Shown: positions 1 through 4,241 of the stretch, piece after piece
Position numbering within the stretch: position 1 is the stretch's first letter
How the letters are laid out: every line of letters begins with the position of its first letter
Source of the DNA: Methyloglobulus sp.
GTDB taxonomy: Bacteria; Pseudomonadota; Gammaproteobacteria; Methylococcales; Methylomonadaceae
Direction: 5' to 3'
DNA: 5,245 nt
Assembly (NCBI GenBank): GCA_013140405.1
Contig: JABFSV010000271.1
Span: forward strand, 1-5,245
Translations under genes and position numbers: made by a program
Notes under the pieces: generated by a model
Told to the model about the DNA's origin: nothing
Seen by the model: only the letters and a program-made list of their open reading frames with translations
Databases searched by the model: none

Positions 1-63
1 GGCCAACTTTACCGCCGATTCCCTAAATTCAGCCGTATAGACTTTCGGTTTTTCTTGATTCAT
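1..63 (-). CDS. IS3-family transposase OrfA, N-terminal fragment (runs off window)
   Basis: Only the first 21 residues are visible. They contain YTAEFRESAVKLA, the start of the helix-turn-helix DNA-binding domain (HTH_Tnp_1/IS3 OrfA type), which begins with Y-x-x-E-F-[RK]-x-x-A-V-x-L in this family. OrfA recognises the IS ends. In intact IS3 elements it is fused to the DDE integrase-like OrfB by programmed -1 frameshifting. The start ATG at 63-61 is preceded by a strong Shine-Dalgarno AAGGAG (complement of 73-78) nine bases upstream. The leader between the inverted repeat and the SD is only about 20 nt. Family assignment is firm despite the short length; completeness is unknown. Confidence 0.85.
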   Translation of the reverse strand, partial: MNQEKPKVYTAEFRESAVKLA

Positions 64-98
64 TTTTACACACTCCTTCTTTCAGATATTTTAAGGAA

Positions 99-125
99 TG
101 TGTCCGGTTTAGTGTAACCACATCA
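99..125 (-). repeat. Terminal inverted repeat of the IS3-family element (left IR)
   Basis: About 27 bases from the IS terminus, beginning TGATGTGG and ending CCGGACACA on the minus strand. From memory, many IS3-subgroup ends follow the pattern TGA...TAAACTGGACACA, and this sequence fits it at the first three bases, at TAAAC and at GGACACA. The inner limit is approximate because the partner repeat is not visible. An alternative end at 122 (TGTGG) would also begin with TG, but the TGA start fits the subgroup better. Confidence 0.65.
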
Positions 126-1772
126 TTTCTCTGAGTCTCCGCCAGTCAGACACTTTACACGGCCTTCTGCCAGCTTGCCATTTTCGGGCAATTCATGGCA
201 GATTGCCAACCTTGCCCCCCGTAGCTCAAGCGTCTCTAGCTCTACATCTTTAGCATTGTTCAATAAAAAATCTGGCCGGATTATGGCTACATAGCCGCCC
301 AGCAATTTTTCAACAATACTCGTAAAAACGCCCTTACCATTTTCCCCCAGGCCGAATAGTAGTGTTAGAGATTGGGTGGATACGTCTCCTGTGAGGCTTC
401 GACCAACAAAAGTTTGAAGATAATCGGCTAACTCATTGTCTAAGCAGGTAAAATCTTGTATAAATTTTAACCATTTTGGGGCTTTGGCTGTGGGGTCAAA
501 GACCACATCCGCCATTTTCAGGCAAAGTTGGTCAGGCGCGTGAAGCAACAACTTACCCGAATTCAGGTCGAGATACCCGTTAAGGCAATTCAGGCTCCAC
601 CCATCGACATCGAACAGGCTCGAATCTACCGCCAGCAAGGGCTTTGCACCTTCCAGTAGTGCCTGGATAGCTTTAATTGATTCAGATTTTTTTGCCCAGA
701 CCAACATACTGCTTCTGGCTTTGTCATCTTCAACCTGTGAAGCCTCAGCCAAGATGGAACGTACCACTGCCACAGTTTCAAGGCTAACCTGTCCTGCGTG
801 GTCTGGCTTCCATACTCTACCATCAAAGGTTAAATATTTTTTCATCTTAAAGTCATAACAGAATTTGCCACCCACAGATGCTGAAAATCGTTCACTATTA
901 CCGGCATCGGTGAGTGCAAAGCGCACAGCGTTTGGCTCATAACGGGCTGCGCTAGATGCTATCGCGTATACTTCATTTTCTGCCAAAGGAAGCTTACACT
1001 TTTCGTTATTTTCCTTTTGCAGGATTGCCTCGATTTCAGCGAAGCCAAGGCCAAGGCCACGGTAAGCACTTCCTTTTTTGTGAAGGTAAGCGTTACGGCC
1101 TCCTTCGGGTATGGCATCCACCGCACCACGGGCTATATCACATGGCGCGGCTTTGGGTGTAGCTTCAAGTTCAAAACTACCAAACGCTTCAATTAATTCC
1201 TTTCGGCTGAAGGGTGAGTGACTTCGCACTTTAACAATATGTGTCAAGAATGGTGAACCCTTCAGGTGCAGCGTCCCAGGCAATCGCGCTTTTTTGGCTG
1301 GGTCGGACAGTGATTCATCCGTGCCATATGCCTTGGCAATTTTGCCTTGTAAGATGCCAAGCTCCTTCCAGGCTAAAGCTCCCTGGTTTGTCCTCCAAAA
1401 ATAATGATACTTACCAGGGCTGGTTTCTGTAATTATGTGGGGTGCGATACTCCAATCTGTCCGATAGGCTTCGCGCAGTGTATCGTCATCTGCGAACACA
1501 GTTTGTACCAAGGTTATATCGGTCTGTTTTGCTCCCCTGGCAGGGTTCGTCATTATTGAGACTGAACAGTTTTGCTCTGTATTGCTTGCCTCTACCCATT
1601 CCCAATGAGGTTCTAGCGAACCTATTTGAATTTGGGCATATCCCCCAGTTTTCCCAGGAAATTTTTGGAATACGACCATCTGGGGATCTAAGCCGAGGGC
1701 TTCAATAAACTTAGCGGCTATTTTTTGGTCACAAGAGGGCGCAACCGATTGGTTTTTTGGTAAAATAAGCAT
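123..1772 (-). CDS. P4-type primase-helicase (RepB-like primase + D5 helicase), C-terminus cut off by an IS
   Basis: Replication protein of a P4-like element: a primase makes primers and a superfamily-3 helicase opens the replication origin. In the 549 visible residues, numbered from the start at 1772, the order is as follows. A RepB-like primase domain has the acidic FADDD (93-97), TSPGKYHYFW (117-126) and RLPGT (163-167). A PriCT-like linker (about 220-278) contains EGGRNAYL and ends in SSAARYEPN. A D5_N-like region (about 306-470) follows. Walker A is GLGENGKG (474-481), the acidic motif B is in ARLAICHE (520-527), and LTGGD is at 542-546. The frame then ends SEK-stop, with TGA supplied by the IS end. 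Motif C (sensor-1 Asn), the arginine finger and the origin-binding C-terminus are therefore missing. P4 alpha is about 777 residues, so roughly 200 or more are lost. ATG 1772 is preferred because GGAG lies six bases upstream; an in-frame ATG at 1784 has no SD. The primase part may still fold, but helicase activity should be lost. Confidence 0.88.
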   Translation of the reverse strand: MLILPKNQSVAPSCDQKIAAKFIEALGLDPQMVVFQKFPGKTGGYAQIQIGSLEPHWEWVEASNTEQNCSVSIMTNPARGAKQTDITLVQTVFADDDTLREAYRTDWSIAPHIITETSPGKYHYFWRTNQGALAWKELGILQGKIAKAYGTDESLSDPAKKARLPGTLHLKGSPFLTHIVKVRSHSPFSRKELIEAFGSFELEATPKAAPCDIARGAVDAIPEGGRNAYLHKKGSAYRGLGLGFAEIEAILQKENNEKCKLPLAENEVYAIASSAARYEPNAVRFALTDAGNSERFSASVGGKFCYDFKMKKYLTFDGRVWKPDHAGQVSLETVAVVRSILAEASQVEDDKARSSMLVWAKKSESIKAIQALLEGAKPLLAVDSSLFDVDGWSLNCLNGYLDLNSGKLLLHAPDQLCLKMADVVFDPTAKAPKWLKFIQDFTCLDNELADYLQTFVGRSLTGDVSTQSLTLLFGLGENGKGVFTSIVEKLLGGYVAIIRPDFLLNNAKDVELETLELRGARLAICHELPENGKLAEGRVKCLTGGDSEK

Positions 1773-1778
1773 TGCAAA

Positions 1779-1782
1779 CTCC
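1779..1782 (-). promoter_or_regulatory. Ribosome binding site that decides the primase start
   Basis: GGAG on the minus strand, six bases (TTTGCA) ahead of ATG 1772-1770. The alternative ATG at 1784-1782 is preceded by CCTGCAA, which has no Shine-Dalgarno, and itself overlaps this GGAG. The start at 1772 is therefore more likely, giving a protein four residues shorter. Confidence 0.6.
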
Positions 1783-1799
1783 ATTTGCAGGTTTTATGG

Positions 1800-1847
1800 T
1801 GTGGCGCGTGTGCCACTGGGTAAGCCCCGCGATCCGGCAGGGGTTTT
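1800..1847 (-). ncRNA. Structured spacer between alpA and primase; candidate immunity-type small RNA or attenuator
   Basis: Two hairpins fill the alpA-primase spacer. The first pairs 1822-1828 (AAGCCCC) with 1840-1846 (GGGGTTT) around an 11-nt loop; on the plus strand it ends in TTTT. The second pairs 1801-1805 (GTGGC) with 1812-1816 (GCCAC). P4 phage and relatives carry a short antisense/immunity RNA (CI/C4 type) upstream of the replication genes that ends transcription early, and this position fits such an element. I do not recognise a C4 consensus with certainty. It could equally be a weak terminator and a leader hairpin. The call is inference from structure and position. Confidence 0.3.
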
Positions 1848-1853
1848 ACGAGG

Positions 1854-2048
1854 CTAAGTACGAGGCTGTGATTTAAGCCAGACCTCAATTTCGCTTTGTA
1901 AGAATGCTACCGACCTTGCTCCTGTTTTGATTGGTCTAGGAAATGTAGCATCGTAATATTTGCTCGTAGGTTTTAGCTTTTCGTAGAGTGTGGAGGTAGA
2001 GCAGTTGAGGACGGTTTTTGCTAAGGCTGCGGATTTTATGGTAAGCAT
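1854..2048 (-). CDS. alpA: AlpA-family phage-type transcriptional regulator / excisionase
   Basis: A 64-residue protein of typical AlpA length. It has a small winged-helix/MerR-like fold signature: an N-terminal helix-turn-helix (about residues 9-27, LAKTVLNCSTSTLYEKLK), then FPRPIKTGARSVAFLQSEIEVWL (36-58), close to the family pattern FPxPIKLGxRAVxWLxSEIxxWI. In CP4-57 of E. coli AlpA switches on the integrase gene and excision; the P4 homologue Vis also represses its own region and acts as an excisionase. ATG 2048-2046 has AAGGA (complement of 2055-2059) six bases upstream. The gene lies between integrase and primase on the same strand, as in CP4-57/P4-type elements. Its role here as regulator of excision at ssrA is inferred from family and context. 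Confidence 0.85.
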   Translation of the reverse strand: MLTIKSAALAKTVLNCSTSTLYEKLKPTSKYYDATFPRPIKTGARSVAFLQSEIEVWLKSQPRT

Positions 2049-2271
2049 TGAAATTCCTTTTCAAAGTTAATGGTTGAACCACAAAATGTGATTAGGCTTA
2101 ATGATAGCCAAATAAGCCTTATAGGGCAAGGTCAAATATTTGAGATAATTCAGCATATTAACAACATTTGTGGCAAAGGTTTGTTGAGGGCTACGCATTC
2201 GCCGTCAGGCAAGCGCATACGGCTTCTGTTTCCTAAAAAGATATAAGCTATCAACAAATAAGAAACAATCT
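2049..2271. other. Integrase-alpA intergenic region with inverted repeats; no convincing gene
   Basis: 223 bases, AT-rich except for 2190-2225. Visible structure: a perfect 7-bp inverted repeat AGGCTTA (2094-2100) / TAAGCCT (2113-2119) upstream of alpA, a plausible operator; a GCCGT (2201-2205) / ACGGC (2219-2223) hairpin just past the integrase stop; and a distant pair TTTGTTGA (2180-2187) / TCAACAAA (2251-2258). The alpA promoter should lie here but I cannot pick -35/-10 boxes with confidence. No U-run follows the hairpin, so an intrinsic terminator for the integrase gene is not evident. Confidence 0.5.
2094..2119. repeat. 7-bp inverted repeat upstream of alpA, candidate operator
   Basis: AGGCTTA and TAAGCCT are perfect complements separated by 12 bases, 46 bases ahead of the alpA start codon. 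AlpA/Vis-type proteins bind sites near their own promoter, so this could be an operator, but a chance repeat of this size is possible. Confidence 0.3.
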
Positions 2272-3531
2272 CTAAGCCCTCGCCTTAAACGGCAACACGA
2301 CCGCCCCCGCCTTCAAGCCATCCAGGTAATCCGCCCACTGCTGCATCATCCTATGACGTTCCGGCAAGTGGGCAGTCCGGTTGTAAGCCCTCCCATTGGG
2401 GTCTTTAACGGCGTGTGCCAGTTGGTGTTCGATGAAGTCAACCCTTACCCCCAGCACCTCATCAAGGATAGTCCTAGCCACCGCCCTAAAGCCGTGTACC
2501 GTCATTTCATCTTTACTAAACCCCATGCGCCTCAGTGCCGCCAACAAAGCCACGTCCGACATCGCCCGTGAGCCGTTGGGTGTCCGCGCAGACGGGAACA
2601 CAAAGCGTCCATGCCCCGTTAGCGGGTGCAAGTTGGTCAATATTTCAACAGCTTGCCTGGACAATGGCACGATGTGTTCTACTTCCGTCTTAGTTACAAA
2701 ATACCGCCACTCCTTGGCCTCAAGGTCGATATGCTCCCATTCCGCCGCCCTTAACTCCCCTGGCCTTACGAACACCAAGGGGGCAAGCTGCAAGGCTGAC
2801 TTGACGATAGGTGATCCGATATACTCACCAATCGCCCTTAATAGCGGGGCAACCTGCCTAGGGTCTGTCATCGCGGCAAAGTTTCCGCCTTTTGCGGGTG
2901 GTAACGCACCCCGCAAATCCGGCGTGATGTCCCTATCAACTTTTCCCGTTGCCACGGCATAGCGGAACACCTGCCCCGTTATCTGCAAGGTTCGGTGGGC
3001 TGTCTCTATCGTGCCGCGTTCTTCTATGCGCCTTAAACAGGCCAGGATGTCTTTAGGGAGTATTTCAGTGATTGGCCTACTTCCTATCCAGGGTAAGATA
3101 TTTCGCTCCAGCATACGCTTAGAACGGTTGTTCTTGTCGTCCCAGCCCTCAACCTTCCTTTGTCCCCATTCTTCCGCAATATGCGCAAAGCTGTCGATGA
3201 TGGTCAACCCAGAATCAAGGCGGCGTTCGTTTTCGGTCGCCACTAGCTGTGCCGCCTTAACTTCCTTACGGATGTCGCTTGGGTCAATACCGTTTGCGAC
3301 TTGGTTTCGCGCCTTGTCGGCCTTGCCCCTTGCGTCCGCTAAAGATGTTTCAGGGTATACCCCCAAAGATAAAGTTTTACGCTTCCCCCCGATGGAATAA
3401 TCCAGTCGCCACCATTTTGCCTCCGTGGTTTTGACGAGCAGGTACAAGCCGCCACCGTCATTGAGCCTCTTGTCCTTTATCTCAGGCTTTGCGTGGCGTA
3501 AACCCACATCCAACAACATCTTTTCGCCCAT
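2272..3531 (-). CDS. int: P4-type tyrosine recombinase (integrase)
   Basis: Site-specific recombinase of 419 residues, the usual P4/CP4-57 integrase length. The N-terminal arm-binding domain (DUF4102 type, about 1-90) has KDKRLNDGGGLYLLV and KTLSLGVYPETSLADAR. A core-binding SAM-like domain covers about 110-200. The catalytic domain (about 225-395) keeps all active-site residues: R256 in VRPGELR, K281 in VTKTE, H346 and R349 in HGFR, H373 in LAHA, and the nucleophile Y383 in RAYNR. It should cut and rejoin the attachment site in the neighbouring ssrA 3' end. The ATG at 3531 has GGAG (complement of 3540-3543) eight bases upstream; M5 is an alternative with a poorer site. The SD and start overlap a TGCAGTAAC repeat, suggesting autoregulation. 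No frameshift is seen, so the enzyme looks functional. Confidence 0.95.
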   Translation of the reverse strand: MGEKMLLDVGLRHAKPEIKDKRLNDGGGLYLLVKTTEAKWWRLDYSIGGKRKTLSLGVYPETSLADARGKADKARNQVANGIDPSDIRKEVKAAQLVATENERRLDSGLTIIDSFAHIAEEWGQRKVEGWDDKNNRSKRMLERNILPWIGSRPITEILPKDILACLRRIEERGTIETAHRTLQITGQVFRYAVATGKVDRDITPDLRGALPPAKGGNFAAMTDPRQVAPLLRAIGEYIGSPIVKSALQLAPLVFVRPGELRAAEWEHIDLEAKEWRYFVTKTEVEHIVPLSRQAVEILTNLHPLTGHGRFVFPSARTPNGSRAMSDVALLAALRRMGFSKDEMTVHGFRAVARTILDEVLGVRVDFIEHQLAHAVKDPNGRAYNRTAHLPERHRMMQQWADYLDGLKAGAVVLPFKARA

Positions 3532-3622
3532 TGCAGTAACTCCGGTTGCAGTAACAGTGAAATCTAGGGGTTACTGTAGTAGTTACTGCATATTTTGTCC
3601 ATTACTATCGGATGTTACTGCA
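3532..3622. repeat. Cluster of five 9-bp sites (TGCAGTAAC / GTTACTGCA), candidate integrase arm-type sites
   Basis: On the plus strand TGCAGTAAC occurs at 3532-3540 and 3547-3555. The reverse complement occurs at 3582-3590 and 3614-3622 and, with one mismatch (GTTACTGTA), at 3570-3578. The first two share a leading T, giving a 10-bp direct repeat at a 15-bp pitch. Integrases with an N-terminal arm-binding domain bind short sites in both orientations flanking the core site, and this array lies between the ssrA 3' end and int, as expected for an attP arm. It also covers the int promoter and ribosome binding site. A repressor or AlpA binding site is the main alternative. Confidence 0.65.
3573..3601 (-). 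promoter_or_regulatory. Possible integrase promoter inside the repeat cluster
   Basis: On the minus strand TGGACA (3601-3596) is 17 bases from TACAGT (3578-3573), matching TTGACA at 5/6 and TATAAT at 4/6, about 40 bases upstream of the int ATG. The -10 is formed by the one divergent repeat copy. The match is modest and no mapping supports it. Confidence 0.35.
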
Positions 3623-3633
3623 CCTCGTAGGGC

Positions 3634-3670
3634 AATAAAAACCCGCTATCCCTTGCAGAATGCGGGCTTT
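3634..3670 (-). terminator. Rho-independent terminator after ssrA
   Basis: On the minus strand GCCCGC...GCGGG forms a 5-bp GC stem (3662-3666 with 3642-3646), extended past a single mismatch by AAA/TTT pairs. A 15-nt loop separates the arms, and TTTTTATT follows. It lies 33 bases past the tmRNA CCA end and ahead of int, so it most likely ends ssrA transcription and keeps it out of the integrase gene. The A-run on the other side makes it potentially bidirectional. Confidence 0.7.
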
Positions 3671-3702
3671 AGGTCTTTATTGAATCTCTTTAAATCGTGA
3701 AA

Positions 3703-3728
3703 TGGTGGAGGCGGGGGGAATTGAACCC
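3703..3728 (-). other. Presumed attachment site (attL) in the 3' end of ssrA
   Basis: The T-arm and acceptor 3' strand of the tmRNA (GGTTCAATTCC through CCTCCACCA) lie directly next to an integrase gene of the family that uses tRNA/tmRNA 3' ends; CP4-57 uses ssrA itself. The core limits cannot be set because the second copy, attR, is outside the window. The location is inferred from gene order, not from a visible direct repeat. Confidence 0.55.
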
Positions 3729-3967
3729 CCGTCCGCAAGCACTCCGCCACAAGGTCTACATGCTTATCCCGCGCTTTTGATTTAGCTGATGACTACCCGT
3801 CGGGCCAAGAAAATCACCAGCGATTTCGATTGGGTTTAGCGCTTTAGGCTACGAACGAAGCCCTGGCGCGATCTTATGTAAGATGATCCCTGGGTGTCCT
3901 TTGTACCCTGAGGGTACGAAGGACTCTGCACGCATAAGCACACACAGCCAGAGAGGTGGTGCAGGGT

Positions 3968-4006
3968 TTAAGCTGCTAAAGCCACCGAGTAGTTTTCGTC
4001 ATTTGC
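3968..4006 (-). other. tmRNA proteolysis-tag reading frame (ANDENYSVALAA)
   Basis: The resume codon GCA at 4006-4004 opens the frame A-N-D-E-N-Y-S-V-A-L-A-A followed by TAA (3970-3968). Together with the alanine carried by the charged tmRNA, the tag would be AANDENYSVALAA. The start matches the E. coli tag AANDENYALAA, with two extra residues (SV) in the middle. The terminal LAA is the ClpXP/ClpAP degradation signal. Confidence 0.93.
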
Positions 4007-4105
4007 GAATACTTTTTTTCTGTAGGATTTACGAGGTGTACAGTCCTCGGCATGCACTCAAGGTTTCGCTACCCACGTCGAAGCCATGTCGCCCCCTTGT
4101 TTGGT

Positions 4106-4135
4106 ATTCTAACGGTTAAGACCGAACATTACCAA
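4106..4135 (-). promoter_or_regulatory. Possible ssrA promoter
   Basis: On the minus strand TTGGTA (4135-4130) and TAGAAT (4111-4106) are 18 bases apart, 4/6 and 5/6 matches to sigma-70 boxes. The -10 ends nine bases before the mature 5' end, which suits a precursor trimmed by RNase P. The spacer holds a small CGGT/ACCG inverted repeat (4113-4124). Confidence 0.5.
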
Positions 4136-4241
4136 GATAATTCAATTTGTTTTGCAACTTAATAAACACAAGCACAAGATACGAGGTTGATAGTACAAGA
4201 CTAAAGGTGCAAAACCGAAACCACGCCTTCAACCCACTATT

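Larger units (their letters stand above)
1..125 (-). mobile_element. IS3-family insertion sequence, left end (partial)
   Basis: Reading the minus strand from 125, the DNA starts TGATGTGG, carries GGACACA about 20 bases in, and reaches a transposase OrfA start at 63. A TG(A) terminus, a GGACAC block near the end of the inverted repeat and a short leader before orfA are the known layout of IS3-subgroup ends. The primase frame is lost exactly where this end begins, so 125 is taken as the junction. The IS is transcribed in the same direction as the gene it interrupts. Its other end, orfB and the target-site duplication lie outside the window, so copy intactness cannot be judged. Confidence 0.82.
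3703..4096 (-). ncRNA. ssrA: tmRNA (transfer-messenger RNA)
   Basis: Trans-translation RNA of 394 nt that, with SmpB, rescues stalled ribosomes and tags their products for proteolysis. The minus strand begins GGGGGCGACATGGCTTCGAC at 4096, the conserved tmRNA 5' end, and closes with GGTTCAATTCC (T-loop) and CCTCCACCA at 3703. The ends pair as a 7-bp acceptor stem, GGGGGCG with CGCCTCC, with one G-U; CCA is encoded. A tag frame begins GCAAATGACGAAAACTAC. GATAAGCATGTAGACC near the 3' side matches the strongly conserved tmRNA segment before the tRNA-like domain. The host-element junction falls at its 3' end, but the mature RNA appears complete, so insertion has kept it functional. Confidence 0.97.

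Noticed and set aside
329..352. Walker A with Gly in place of Ser/Thr (GLGENGKG) as an inactivating change
   Set aside because: NGKG followed by [VT]F is, to my knowledge, a common natural variant in phage D5/P4-type helicases, so it does not by itself indicate loss of function.
956..1708. Plus-strand open frames of 60-90 codons opposite the primase gene
   Set aside because: Antisense shadows of a conserved primase domain, with no recognisable product.
2150..2218. 22-codon minus-strand frame starting MRLPDGECVAL
   Set aside because: No properly spaced Shine-Dalgarno (AGGA is 12 bases away) and too short to judge. The wording looks protein-like and may be a vestige, but I cannot support a gene.
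2396..2962. 188-codon open frame on the plus strand
   Set aside because: It lies wholly antisense to the well-supported integrase, with no family signature in its translation.
3532..3622. CRISPR-like or iteron array
   Set aside because: Units are only 9 bp, in both orientations and irregularly spaced; no long repeats or uniform spacers. The position next to int favours integrase arm sites.
3425..4119. Plus-strand open frames at 3425-3700 and 3883-4119
   Set aside because: The first overlaps the int 5' end, the repeat cluster and the terminator; the second lies almost entirely within the tmRNA on the other strand.
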